From contig CM066319.1 in NCBI GenBank assembly GCA_033807775.1, positions 137,752,983 to 137,816,982 on the forward strand: DNA of 64,000 nt. The letters run 5' to 3'. This document shows, one piece after another, positions 23,996 to 36,435 of this stretch (the first letter of the stretch is position 1; every line of letters starts with the position of its first letter). Made by a program: the position numbers and the translations under genes. The notes below the pieces were generated by a model. It saw nothing but the letters and a program-made list of their open reading frames with translations. It did not search any database and had not been told where the DNA came from. Source of the DNA: Saussurea involucrata (taxonomy: Eukaryota; Streptophyta; Magnoliopsida; Asterales; Asteraceae).

Positions 23996-25967
23996 ATGGC
24001 CAGGAGTAAGAGATTGAACACGAACCCGGATGCAACCACCCGTGCGGCGGTCCGCCGCAGAACCATCGAGGACCACCAGCCGGAGACTGTCACCGGCGAC
24101 CTGAACGAACCGCCACCAGTCTCCGGCGAACATCCAATAACCTCTGATGCACCGGACGCAAGTTCCTCTAAACACGAAAGCCCGAAGGCTATGTCTTCCT
24201 CACGAGTCTCGGACACCAGCACCATCCATTTCGATACCGATGCATTACAAGCTGAGGAAGAAGAAAGAAGATTAGAGGAGGAGTTCAATCAGAAAATGGC
24301 GGCCATTAGAAAACGAAAAGAGGAAGTCGAAAAGAGGCGAAGAGAGTAGGAGGAAAGGATCCGAAAAGAAGAGGAAGAAAGAAGAATAGAAGAAGCAAGG
24401 ATTAGGGCTGAAAAGGAGAAGATTTTTGAAGAGGAAAGAAAGAGGGCTGAGGCTGAGGTATTTGCTGAAGAAGCGGAATTGCAGAGAAAGGTTGAGGAAG
24501 ATTATCAGGCCCAGTATAGTAAACTTGGGGATGTTATGGAAAAGGATGCAGTAATGAAAGATGCCCACATTGGGGAGAGCCCCATTCTTCGGGCAATGAG
24601 GAAAAAGGGAGTGGTCACCAGGTTTAAGGTGACCATGGCACAGAAAGAACCGACCAAGAAGCCAAAAAGACAAGCGATACGAAAAGGTAAAAATCCCGAA
24701 CCCTCTTTGAGTTCATCCTCTATGGAGATTGATGTTGGGGATGAACAAATCCAAGCCAAAAACCCACATCACTCCACAGTGGGCACTGAGCATGCCCCCA
24801 GTGGGGTGCCCAGGCAGTTCACCACCCCAGAAGTGGCTGCCCACTATGCATGCATTTCAAAACAGAAACTGAACTTAGAGAGGGGTTTCGACCCCGATTT
24901 CATTGAGGCCAACCCATTTGTTAAGGATAGAATTGTGGCGCAAGACTGGTCGATATTAGCCGCTGCCAATAGACGCGCCAATGCCTCTTTAGTACGTGAA
25001 TTTTACGTCGAGGCCTCTCAAGTTAAGGACCTCACTGTGATGATTCGGGGAAAACAAGTTAGTTATAATCCAGGAGCGATTAACATGGTATTGGGAAGAA
25101 GGAGCCCGGGTGTTTGTGAGTTTGCGCAGTTTTTAAAGAAGATGACCCCGGCGGATGAGGATCTCATTTTACGAGAGATAGCAGCCGAGGGGAAGCCATG
25201 GAATAAAGATGGCCAGAGAAGGTGTCTAAACGCTAGCTCCCTCACTACCGAGGCCGCTGTTTGGTTCCAATTTCTCCGTGCCTCTTTGTCCCCGACATCA
25301 CACGATACAACTTTGTCAATGCATAAGTGTGCTCTGTTATACTGCATCCTCACTGAGAAAAAGATCAACGTGGGAATTGTCATGCATGCGGCCATTGATC
25401 AGGCGCGAACCCGAAAGAAGGTAATCTTGCCCCTACCTTGCCTTATTACTTTATTGATGATAGAAGCAGGTGTACCCTCAGCTGTGGAGGGTCAGTGGTT
25501 TGATTCCATAAGTAACATCAGTGTGGCAACAGTCCGAAAAATGGGAAGATGCATCACCACTCCTCCCAACGAGCCTGCTGAAGAAATTCCCACAGTGGGG
25601 ACTGTTAACCCCACTGTGGGCATTGCTGAGGAGCACATTGTGCGAACACCTCGTACACCAATCCGTCCATCCGCTGCAGAAAGTTCAAGCAACCAAATGA
25701 CTGAGATCCTGAGAGCTTTAAAGAAGCTCACGTACCGAATCGATCTGCTGGAAGGTGAGCAAAGGTATCAAAAGGGCCACCCAAAAATTTTGGATGTATA
25801 CGAGAGAGCGGGATGAAGTGCAGGCCCAGATTTTCAAAGAGACCAACCCGGTGTTAGCAGCTCAACTCCCAGAATTTCCAGAAGATATATGCCCGACATA
25901 TGCCAGTGATGACGAGTTTGAAGAGGACGACGCCGCAAGTTCACCGGATGCAACCCCGACTCCCTGA
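23996..25967 (+). pseudogene. Element C ORF2 in env-like position (plant transposon protein-type)
   Basis: Starts at Met 23996 (MARSKRLNTNPD). It has a disordered N-terminus and then a long highly charged coiled coil of E/R/K repeats (about 85-180), broken by TAG at 24347-24349. A globular part follows (about 24830-25520) with HYACISKQKLNLERGF, FYVEASQVKDLTVMIRG and NPGAINMVLGRRSP. This looks like the domain found next to Athila-type elements and annotated as putative plant transposon protein (named from memory). A frameshift near 25790-25816 moves the acidic C-terminus into another frame, ending at 25967. No signal peptide or membrane segment is visible, so a true envelope function has no support here. 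Two copies of PTVG come from the dispersed palindrome. Confidence 0.8.
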
Positions 25968-26988
25968 TTGGTTTGTTAAAAACAATGGTTTCACTCGTTT
26001 GCTCCCTAAAATAATTTTAATTTCTGTTTGTTTTATATTTTGTGCCTATGGCTAGGCTTTGACAATGTTTGCTACATATTTCTTTTTGTTGTGAATGCAT
26101 GAAATCCTACCGCTAGGTAGGTACTTTTGGGTACTAACGTTTTTATTGTTTGAATGCTTGTTGATTTCGTTCCCATTTCAAGGTACAACTTTCGGCTTCC
26201 GACTTAAAAAGGTCCCTTTTGTAAGTACAAAATCTCAACTTGTCCCGTGAAATGATATAGTCCATTTTCCAATTCCAAACACAAGCCTTTTTGTACCCCC
26301 AACCACCTCCTACGCTCTTTCATTCCATGTCACAGTGGGGACACTGTGAGATTTGAAGTTTGAGGTGGGAACTTCCAGAGTTACTTGTAGTCTGCCCACA
26401 GTGGGGACACTGTGAAGTCTAAGTTTGAGGTGGGTAAAACCATACCCACCTCCAAAAAAAAACACAAAAATTCAAAAACAGAAAAAATCGGAGTGTCACT
26501 AACAAAATTGATGGTGTGCCTCTCTGGACCATCAAAGTGTTCACACCCAGAAAAAGATGGTGTGCCTATTTTGGACCATCGGAATACCCGCTTTCACAAA
26601 AATAGCCATACCCAAATAAAGCCTGAAAGTGTACGTACTTATCATTTCAAAATACTAAACACACACTTCTTGAAATAAAAATCTCAAAGCGAGACCTTCG
26701 GTCCATGTTTGGAAATTCTTGCCAAAACCCTTGGGAAAAGATTCAAAGCCATAAACCCTTCAAACCCAAGAAAGCCCTATTGATCAAATGGTAAACAAGG
26801 GAAAGAGTTCGTCAAGTACAAAAGTGAAGTTTTTAAGTTTGGGACCGAAGAAAGTATCGAAGGAAGGAGATCAACGCCCATTCAAGTCAAGAAGTATGTA
26901 AGTCCCTCAAGGTTCAAATGCATTGTTTTTCATTTTATTTCTTTCTTTTTATTACTTGGGGACAAGTAATGATTTAAGTTTGAGGTTG
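25968..26988 (+). other. Element C 3' noncoding region and PPT
   Basis: About 1 kb with no supported ORF. It contains CCCACAGTGGGGACACTGTGA-like copies near 26334 and 26396, each followed by AAGTTTGAGGTGGG. The same AAGTTTGAGGT directly precedes the 3' LTR (26976-26988) and is the likely polypurine tract, so the PPT motif seems to be multiplied upstream. Two direct copies of a GGTGTGCC...GGACCATC phrase lie at about 26513 and 26561. Confidence 0.7.
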
Positions 26989-28571
26989 TGATAACTCTAT
27001 TTTTAGAGTTATTATTTCCTTTTATTTTCCAGTTTATTTTGTCAATTTTAGCCATTTCACTTCTTAAAACCCCCATTCTTGGTATATTTCATGAAAACGA
27101 GCAAAAGGAGTGAACCATGGTCTTTAATAAATTATTTGGTGGAGTTTGGGTGTTTTTCACGATTTTTATTCACAGTGACTTGCGGAGTGCCCACTCCGCT
27201 CCCCACTCCAGAACTGACGAGAAGATAAAGGAAAAAGAAATTATCAGCTGGGATTTAAACATTTTGGAGAAAGAATGATGCAAAGAACAGGTCAAAATGA
27301 GCTGGAAAAGTACAACAAACCTTCCTTAAAAAAGAATAGTAAAAGGTACAACCACTTTGTCCTTAAAGTGGTTTTGGTGAAAAGGTGAATACTATTCAAG
27401 GGATGGTGCAAATCTTCAGATCTGATACATGGGACAAACCCATGTTTTATGCCATACCTAAGCTCTCTTTCTCCTAGTATAAAAAGGGGTCTTGGCTACC
27501 ATATATTCGAATCCATCTTAACAAGTAGTTTTTATGTAGTTTTTGGTAGGCTATTAAATTCTCTCAAACTACCACATTGTTTTAGCTTTAGTTCTTTATT
27601 TTACTGCATTAGTTAAGTTTAAATTTCTGTATTTCTTTCCTTGTAGTTCGTAATACACAGTGGACAGGGACGAATTCTCGTTCCCCACTGTGGGCAAAAA
27701 TCAAGTCACTTTCAGTTTTATTATGTGCAACTTCTACTCTTTTGCTTTCTTTACTTTAGTTATGGGCTAAACATCCTTAGGGATGTAGGAAGGAGAAGTA
27801 CCTGGATTTTATTAAAAATGCTTGAGTAATCTTTATACTTGGAATATTTGTTGTTTTGGTCATTCATTCTCGATTCATGCCCAAGGATGCGAACAAGCCG
27901 ATCACTTGCAAGGATCTAATATCTAGTTCTTAACTCAGAAATGAGTAGAACGCAGTGACACGAGCTTGGATGATGCTAGGGGATTCGAAAGAATTCTTAT
28001 GACACTTACGAAAGTGAGGTCGGCACAGTGAGCTAATCTCATCCCACTGGAGTAGTAGGCAAGCTAGTTGGTGTATCTAAAAACACTTAGAGTATTTGTC
28101 TCTACACATTCCACCGAGGCCTGAAAAGGTCCATCTTTGAGATTACCATTGACAAAACAATAAATACTAAGAGTATGGGATTTTTATCTAAACGGTGTGA
28201 GTATTTTGTAACCGGACTTTTCTAGCGAAAATGCCTACCTCGAATACAAGGATCACTTTTAAGACCAAGTATTTAGTATAAAATCTAGGGAAAATCTAAC
28301 CTACATTCCTTCTTTTAAATCTTTAGTAAATCGTTAAAAGTAGCTATTTCACCAAACAAACCAAAGTTTTATTTTCTTCTGTTATTGAAACCTGTAAAAG
28401 GAGCTCATAAGAACCGTATTGTCTTGATTGCCCAGTCTCTGTGGATTCGATTCTGGTATTTTACCAACTATTACTTGCTGTGACGATCATAGTGGACAGT
28501 GTACACTTGCACTTCCCACTGTGGACAGTGTGCAACCCACTGCGATTAAAACACACATTTCGCATGTACCA
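26989..28571 (+). mobile_element. Element C 3' LTR
   Basis: 1583 bp, the same length as the 5' LTR, followed by TSD TGTAT (28572-28576). About ten base differences from the 5' LTR, seen by eye. Confidence 0.95.
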
Positions 28572-29202
28572 TGTATATATGCGATATATGTGAATTATAA
28601 TATATTGAGGTATTATATTTACATGAGTATTATGATGTGTCATAATACGTTGGCCGGGCTTAGGACCGGTGTGTTTGGCTATAGAATCTGTATAGCGTTG
28701 TTTGGCTGTAGATGTTGTACAGCGTTGTAAATTATTAGTTGGCTTGCAACCAACTAATATGGCCAGGAGGAATGAGAAGGGAAGGTACACGATGTGTGAG
28801 TTCAAGTTGATATATTTGATTGTGCTGTGTGATTTATATGAATAGGGTTTATATAAATGATTTCAAACTAACAGGGATTTATCTCACTTAGACCATTAGG
28901 TCTAACCCTCATTTTGTTTTAAAATATGTATTCCAGGTGGTGGATCGGGTAAGAGCAAGTAATTAGAGTAATCAAGGGATGGCTTTTGTGAAGGAATATA
29001 TGATGAAGATTTTGGCATGTTTAGCAGTTGTTTTACAATATTAAATGTTATGTATGTATTTAGTACAAAGTTTGTAGTAGAATGGCTTCTACTAATTGTA
29101 AAAGACTTCGGGACCGTACTGGTAATATGATGTCTCTTTTGTTATATCGATGTTATGTTACATTATGTGATATGTTGTGTATATGGGATTTGGGTTGTTA
29201 CA
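28572..29202 (+). mobile_element. Element B 5' LTR, second part
   Basis: Resumes after the TSD copy of C (28572-28576) and ends GGGTTGTTACA. It matches 45533-46153 of the 3' LTR. Confidence 0.93.
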
Positions 29203-29204
29203 AA

Positions 29205-29217
29205 TGGTATCAGAGCC
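29205..29217 (+). promoter_or_regulatory. Element B primer binding site (tRNA-iMet type)
   Basis: TGGTATCAGAGCC, two bases after the LTR end, perfect match to the canonical plant LTR retrotransposon site. Confidence 0.95.
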
Positions 29218-29464
29218 TTAGTTTAAGGGATTTAGGTATTTATATCTGTACCTAGACTTAAACTGCATGTGAAGTAGGATGTCCCTATCATTATAGAACC
29301 TTGGGATGATGAAGTATAAAAGGTAGAAGGAACATCATGTAAGGTAATTTCATATTGTACCTGGCCAGTGTAATTGTGATCTTACAGGTACATGTTTGAA
29401 CTGGAATATCTTGTTATATGGGGTATGTGCTTATGTGTATATTAACCTTGTTTAAATCATCAGA

Positions 29465-32400
29465 ATGGCAAGCGGTACACGGAATTCGAATCGAGGAGGA
29501 GGAAGAAATCCGAATAGTACAAATCCGCCGATAGGAACGGGGGACAGGGGAGGCAAAACTGGGGGCAGAGTCGGGGGTAGAACTGTGGGTAGAGCTGGAG
29601 GTCAAGCCGGAGGCAGAGTCCAGCCACAGGGTACAGAGTTTGTTACCAGGGATGATCTAATGGCAGAAATGGGAAGATTGCAGGCTAGCATACAAACAAT
29701 GTTTGATCGGAACCGTCATAATGAAACTGGAATACCGGATCCCGGACTGGAAGATGAAATGCCAATCACATCGACTGTTGTACCAGTACAACGGAGGTGC
29801 GATTACAAAATGTTTTTAAGCTGTAGACCTCCTACTTACTCAGGAGACAGGGATCCAGTAAAAGCAATGAGATGGATGAAGGAAATAGAAGCTATTTTCA
29901 AGACTAGTAAGTGCGCTGACGAAGATAGAGTATTGTACGGAACATCAATGTTAAAGGGGGATGCTTTGTATTGGTGGGAATCCTTTATTCATTCTAAAGG
30001 ATCTGATGTTTATTCTACCCTCTCTTGGGAAGAATTTGTGATAGCCTACAGGAACGCATTTTGTCCCCAAGCAGCCGTCAAACAACTGGAAGGGGAATTT
30101 ATGAACTTACAACAAGGAAACTTATCCGTTCGAGACTACACTGCTAGCTTTCTGGAAAAGTCTCGGTTCGCAGAATACTACATTGCTACGGAGGCGATGA
30201 AGACGGAAAGGTTTATCTTTGGGCTGAACTCAGAAGTCAGAAGGCTAGTGACTGCAAAAGGACCCGATACCTTCTCAGCTGCAGTTGATGCCGCGGAGAA
30301 TGTTGAAAGAGATATTAGAAGGGATGCTGGCGATAAAAGTATCGGGAAGAGAAAGTGGGAAGGACCACAACACGATCCGAAGAAGTCCCGATTTCAGAGG
30401 TATGATAACCGTCCGCCGTTTCGACCAGCGAAAAGACCATGTCAGAAGTGCAACCGTGTCCACCAAGGAAATTGCCAAGGTGAATTACGAGCGTGTTATA
30501 AGTGTGGGAAGACCGGACACGTCATTAAAGATTGTAAGGTAACGCGGTTATGTTTCTTATGCAATTCTCCGGATCACCTTCAGTCGGACTGTCCGCGGGG
30601 GAGGATACAGCAAGGTGGATCATCGGGCAGGCCAACAATTGTTAAACCAGTAATACCAAGACTGGAACCGCCAGTAACCAGAGGTCGTGCATTTCAAATG
30701 ACTGAGAAAGAAGCGGAGAAAACTCCGGATGTAGTCACGGGTACCTTTTTAATAAACTCTACACGTGCTAAGGTGTTATTTGATTCCGGTGCAAACCGAT
30801 CGTTTGTGTCTCCTGCATTTGCTGCTTGCCTGTGTTTGAAACCTAAAATGCTAGAACATGCTCTATCGGTAGATACGGCAAATGATAATCAAGTGTCAGT
30901 TAAAGAAGTATTTGATGACTGTGTGATAAATATAGAGGAATGTAGAGTGCCGATACAATTGTTTGCTATAACTTTGATAGAGTTTGACGTCGTGGTGGGA
31001 ATGGACTGGTTAGCTGAGAATCGGGCTATCATAAATTGTGATAAGAAGTTAATAAATGTTGTATTACCTGATAAAAGACCAGTAGTGATTTATGGTGATC
31101 GTAGGAATCATCAGTCTAGCCTTATATCTATGATAAAAGCCCGTAAGTGTGTGAATAAGGGTTGTCAGAGTTACTTGGCTTACGTGATAGATATTAAGCC
31201 AGAAAAGAATAGGATGGAAGATATTCGTATTGTTAGTGAATTCCCTGAAGTATTCCCCGAAGACTTGAATAGTCTTCCGCCTGTTAGACAAGTAGAGTTC
31301 GGAATAGACCTGATTCCTGGAGCCACTCCTGTAGCCCGTGCACCTTATCGTATGGCACCTCCAGAGATGAAAGAGATGATGGCACAACTACAAGATCTAT
31401 CCGATAAAGGCTTTATCAGACCTAGTTCTTCACCGTGGGGAGCACCAGTGTTATTTGTGAAAAGAAGGATGGTTCGATGAGAATGTGTATCGACTACCGA
31501 GAATTGAATAAGCGCACGATAAAGAACGAGTATCCGTTACCCCGAATTGATGACCTCTTCGATCAGTTAGTTGGAGCTTACTATTTCTCCAAGATTGATC
31601 TAAGATCCGGTTATCACCAGTTGAAAGTTAAAGAAGAAGACGTTCTAAAGACTACTTTTCGAACAAGGTATGGACATCACGAATTCTTAGTGATGCCGTT
31701 CGGACTGACGAACGCTCCAGCTGCCTTTATGGATTTAATGAATCGGGTATGTAAGCCGTATCTCGATAAATTTGTAATTGTATTTATCGATGATATCCTT
31801 ATCTATTCCCGATCCAAGGAAGAGCACGCGCAACATCTTCGTTTGATTCTGGAGCTACTGAAGAAGGAAAAGTTGTATGCAAAATTTTCTAAATGTGAAT
31901 TCTGGCTACGCAAAGTTCAATTTCTGGGGCACGTGGTTTCTGAGAAAGGTATACAAGTTGATCCGATGAAAGTGGAAGCAGTTGAAAGGTGGGAACCGCC
32001 GAAGACAGCAACCGAAGTACGTAGTTTTCTGGGTTTAGCCGGCTACTATCGGAAATTTATAAAAGACTTCTCTCGTATTGCAAGGCCTTTGACTAAGCTG
32101 ACCCGAAAGAACCTGAAGTTTGAGTGGAAAGCATAACAAGACGAGGCATTCCGGATATTGAAAGAGAAATTGTGCAGCGCACCGATTCTATCACTACCTG
32201 AAGGTTCGGAAGATTTTGTTGTTTATAGTGATGCGTCAAAACTGGGATTGGGATGTGTACTTATGCAGTGGGGAAAGGTTATTGCTTATGCTTCTCGCCA
32301 ATTAAAGAATCATGAAAGACAGTATCCTACGCATGACATGGAGCTTGCAGCAGTTGTCTTCGCGTTGAAGATTTGGAGACATTATCTGTATGGTTCCAAA

Positions 32401-34044
32401 TGTCAGATTTTTACTGATCACAAGAGTCTCCAACACCTCTTTGATCAGAGGGAACTGAATATGAGACAAAGGAGATGGCTAGAATTGCTGAACGATTACG
32501 ACCGTGAAATCCTTTATCACCCGGGAAAGGCGAATGTGGTGGCGGATGCGCTGAGTCGTCAAGAAAGGAGTGGAACAATAAAAGTTATTTCGCTACGAAC
32601 TGAACTCCTACCTAACATATTTGACGAATTGCAGAAGTGTCAAGTGGAAGCTTATCAGGATGAACATCTGAAATCAGAACGGTTAGCAGGGATGTCAGCA
32701 TTGCTAGTAAAAGATGATCGTGGGTTATTGTGTCTGGGAAACAGAGTGTGGGTACCTCGTTTGGGTGGGTTACGTGATCGTGTGTTACAAGAAGCTCATC
32801 AATCCTGTTTCTCTATTCACCCAGGTACAAACAAGATGTATAAAGACCTAAAGCAATTCTATTGGTGGCCGGGGATAAAAAGAGGGATTGCTCAGTATGT
32901 GGAAAGATGTGATACTTGTAAGAAAGTGAAGATCGAACACCAAAAGCCGTTTGGTCAACTACAGCGGCTGGAAATACCTATGTGGAAGTGGGAGCAGATT
33001 ACCACAGATTTCATTACAAAGCTACCAAGGACTCCGAAGGGATTTGATTCTATTTGGGTGATCGTCGACAGATTGACAAAGTCTGCACACTTTCTACCGA
33101 TAAAGGAAACCGATTCGATGGAACGATTAGCTAAGCTGTATATTGACGAAATAGTAACTCGGCATGGAGTTCCGATCTCGATTATTTCTGATCGTGATAG
33201 TCGTTTTACTTCAAGATTCTGGAGGAGCTTCCAAAAAGAGATGGGAACACAGATAAAGTTAAGTATAACGTATCATCCTCAAACTGACGGTCAGAGTGAA
33301 CGGACGATTCAGACATTAGAAGATATGCTCTGTGCTTGTGTTGTTGACTTTGGGGGATCGTGGGATAAGCATTTACCGTTGATTGAATTTGCCTACAACA
33401 ACAGTTATCATTCCAGCATTCAAGCGACACCGTTTGAAGTTCTGTATGGTAGAAAATGCCGAACGCCTCTGTGTTGGAATGAAGTGGGAGAGAAACAATT
33501 AGAGGGACCAGATATAGTTCAGTTGACCGCGGATAAGGTTACTCAGATTCGAGAAAGATTGAAAGTGGCTCAAGACAGACAGGAAAGCTACGCCGACCGA
33601 CGCCGAAAGCCGTTAGAATTCCAAGTTAGGGATTTTGTGATGTTAAAGGTCTCGCCTTGGAAAGGAGTCATCCGATTTGGGAAACAAGGTAAACTGAGCC
33701 CGAGGTACATTGGACTGTTTGCAATTACCAAAAGGATCGGTGAAGTAGCCTACAGGTTGGATCTTCCGTCAGAGTTAAGAAATATTCATAACGCGTTTCA
33801 TGTATCGAACTTCCGAAAGTGTTTGGTTACTCAAGATCAGACAGTCTCCCTACCAAAGATACAATTTGATGAAAGACTGAATTATGTGGAAGAGCCGGAA
33901 GCTATAATTGATCATAAAGTTAAAATGTTGCGGAATAAGGAGATCAGGCAAGTGAAAGTTCAGTGGAGGCATCATAGAGGTCAGGATGCTACGTGGGAAT
34001 CAGAGACGGAAATGAGAGCCAAATACCCTCACCTTTTTGCCTAA
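29465..34044 (+). pseudogene. Element B gag-pol polyprotein with chromodomain (one frameshift, one stop)
   Basis: Complete Tekay-like polyprotein of about 1525 codons. From Met 29465: glycine/arginine-rich N-terminus; gag core (about 110-230); zinc knuckles CYKCGKTGHVIKDC (about 343) and CFLCNSPDHLQSDC; protease LFDSGAN (about 438); RT with YRELNK and catalytic FIDDIL (around 31790); RNase H with YSDASKLGLGCVLM (32225); integrase HHCC (32790-32930), core with TDFITKLPR, SDRDSRF and GQSERTIQ, so all three acidic residues are present; C-terminal chromodomain-like segment (KVQWRHHRGQDATWE, near 33957). A one-base loss in an A run near 31455-31465 shifts the frame. A TAA at 32134-32136, at the start of the connection to RNase H, is a second lesion. 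Otherwise well preserved. Confidence 0.95.
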
Positions 34045-34064
34045 CCGAATTCCGGGACGGAATT

Positions 34065-34082
34065 CTTTTGAGGGGGAGATGA
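34065..34082 (+). promoter_or_regulatory. Element B polypurine tract
   Basis: CTTTTGAGGGGGAGATGA immediately before the 3' LTR start at 34083. Confidence 0.8.
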
Positions 34083-34598
34083 TGTAATACCCCGGGTAAG
34101 TTCGTTAGTTAAAAACCCTTTTTGTTAAGAATTGTTAACTTTATAATAAGTATGTTTAGGGTAAAAGTTGGTTAAATTGCAAGTTTAGGGTGTTTTGGTC
34201 ATTAATGAAGAGTTTAAGGTCCTAAGGGTACATATGGCTGATATTATCTCTTAAGCCATAAGATATTTTCAGTTCATCAGAAAATTAGTGTGTGTAAGTG
34301 TGTGTTTTGAGAGCAAAAAGAGAAAAGAAGAAAACTTAGGTTGAAGATTCATTTGGTGTACTTGAAAGTGAAATCAGGTATGTTTTCTTTACAAAGTATA
34401 GTTATAATTGTTAATAGATAGTTTCCATCGGAGTAGAAACACTGATTTCATATCTGGGGTTTAGTTCTGTCGATTTCTGGGCAAATATGGGTGAACCGAC
34501 AGTAGTTTCCGGATAGATTGAAGGTTTCCGGGTATTTTTGTTGGTGGTGTCCGGGTAAAGTTCTAAAGGTGTCCGGACGGTGTTTTATTCGGGTAAGT
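34083..34598 (+). mobile_element. Element B 3' LTR, first part
   Basis: 516 bp, collinear with 15328-15843, ending at TSD TAAGT (34594-34598) of element D. Confidence 0.93.
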
Positions 34599-36421
34599 TG
34601 TAACGTCCCAAAAATTACAAGGAATTTAAAATTTTAAAACATGCATTTCATTATAAAACAATCACAATTTAATAATTCGTAACTCAAATGAAGTTAACGT
34701 CGTTAACTCGAGCAGTTAGTAAAGTTTATGCAGCGGAAATTTCATAGAATAAAATCCAAAGGTTTGAAAGTGAAACTTAAACAATTCTCGACACTCCGCG
34801 CCTAGTGTGTGTACCGTCAAGCCCGACTGCCGCTCGCACCTGAAATCACAACATATTGGGAAAAGGGTAAGCTAAACGCTTAGTGAGTCCTACCACACAC
34901 GTAGGTAGCAACCCCACGTATATCGCCCCTACTCGCAAGTAGGCAACATCACCACCACCACGAATATAAAAACCACATAATGATTAATGCATAAAATGAA
35001 CCTCGGTCCCACCGAGTACACCAAAAAAATATATCGACACAAGCTTAGTCCCACCGAGCCCTCGGTCCCACCGAGGTGTACACAAGCATAAATAATCCAC
35101 ATATAAATTCAACAAATCACCACTAGTTATCACATCCCAACTAGTTCACGTAAGCACGTAATAACACATAATAACACGTAGCACAAAATAACGATATGCA
35201 TGAAATTCCTAACTACGCGGTGAGAGAACTCACCTCAAAACAACGCGACGCGCTCCCGAGCCGCAACACCAGTACGTCAACCTTCCTCACTTTTTCCCAC
35301 CTAAATACGCACTAAGAACGTCAACGGAAGGTCCCAACTCACGACACTTTTACTAGTTTAACAAAACTAAAAATCCAGCTTTTATACTAAAAACGCAGGT
35401 CTGTTCGGGACCCATTTTACCCCTGCTAAACTGATCAAACCAAAAATCTAATTCCACATTCAGGAAGTTCAATGTCTTACGGTTCCAGGGACGTATCGCA
35501 CACGTCCTAAGGATATTCCTAGCACTCTATATGAATTTTACAAAAACACCTCTCAGAGCAGCTAAAACAGGACCTGTCCGTATAAAATGGCAATTTGACA
35601 CTAGCTATGGCCCGAACTGGTTTTTCCACAAAACATATAAAAGTTACTAGACTCAGAATGGGAACTTTTGGCACCAGTTCCATCCCAATCCGACATTTCT
35701 AACAGAAGATATAGCTTATACAAAGCAGAGCAGAAACTGCACGATTTACATAAAATGATAACTTTTGAACTTGAACCCAATAAGTTATCTTAATCCAAAC
35801 AGACCCACGAAGAAACATGACTTACTGAATTAGGGTTAACATGGGCTGAACAAAACCATGCACCACCCACTGCCGCCTCCGGCGGTAGTGGTGGCTGGCG
35901 GTATTCTCGCGACGAACAAAACGAAAAGACACGGAAAGGAAAACGAACGATTACCTCGCTGCAACTCCTCCTTCTTCTCGATTCCGGTAGCAAGCAGCGG
36001 CGTTCCTCTCCTTCCCGGCGTCTCTCACTCTCCGGCGAACACTCTCCCTCTCTCTCCTCTCGCCGGCGACCACACTCCCTTTCCCTCTCGATTTCCCTCT
36101 CTCTCTCTCCGGTTTCCCTCTCTCTCGGCCGAACACCACCAAAAGGGGGAGGGGGAATGACTAAAGGGTTCTTGGGGAGTTACTAGCATGAAACCGAAGG
36201 GGAAGAGGAAGGGAGGGTCTCTTGGCTGATCCCTTGCCAAACTTTGGTGAAATGCCCCAATTAGCCCCTCAACTTTCCTTTCCTTGCAAAAACCCAAAAA
36301 GGTTGACTCATTTAACTTTTTGGTCCGGTTCGACTAACCCTGCTAATGGAAACCACATTAAATCCAACTTAAAAGAAAAGAATTAATAAAAGAAATTACA
36401 TACCGGGGTACGGGTTTTACA
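34599..36421 (-). mobile_element. Element D 3' LTR (left copy)
   Basis: 1823 bp. Contains a short CTCGGTCCCACCGAG array (35010-35075) and a CT/TCTC-rich stretch (36040-36125). Nearly identical to 40966-42929 apart from the array length. Open frames inside it are shadows of the CT-rich sequence. Confidence 0.93.
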
Positions 36422-36435
36422 ACTCTCCCCCACTT
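36422..36435 (-). promoter_or_regulatory. Element D polypurine tract
   Basis: The minus strand reads AAGTGGGGGAGAGT directly before the LTR start. Confidence 0.85.

Larger units (their letters stand above)
16377..28571 (+). mobile_element. Element C: Athila-like Ty3/Gypsy element inserted in the 5' LTR of B
   Basis: 12.2 kb element with LTRs of 1583 bp each (TGATAACTC at the start, TACCA at the end), TSD TGTAT (16372-16376 and 28572-28576) and a TGGCGCCGTTGCCGGGGA primer binding site as used by Athila/Tat-type elements. It has one gag-pol frame and an additional ORF in the env-like position. The two LTRs differ by about ten substitutions plus a few changes at the very end, so the insertion is recent. 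It carries in-frame stops in both ORFs and is not autonomous as it stands. It is marked by many dispersed copies of the palindrome CCCACAGTGGG. Confidence 0.95.

Noticed and set aside
26412..26678. 88-codon ORF in the 3' region of element C
   Set aside because: Lies in noncoding repeats between ORF2 and LTR; no domain.
35858..36160. 100-codon ORFs in D LTRs (also 42363-42668)
   Set aside because: Low-complexity CT-rich LTR sequence; the two LTR copies diverge by an indel.
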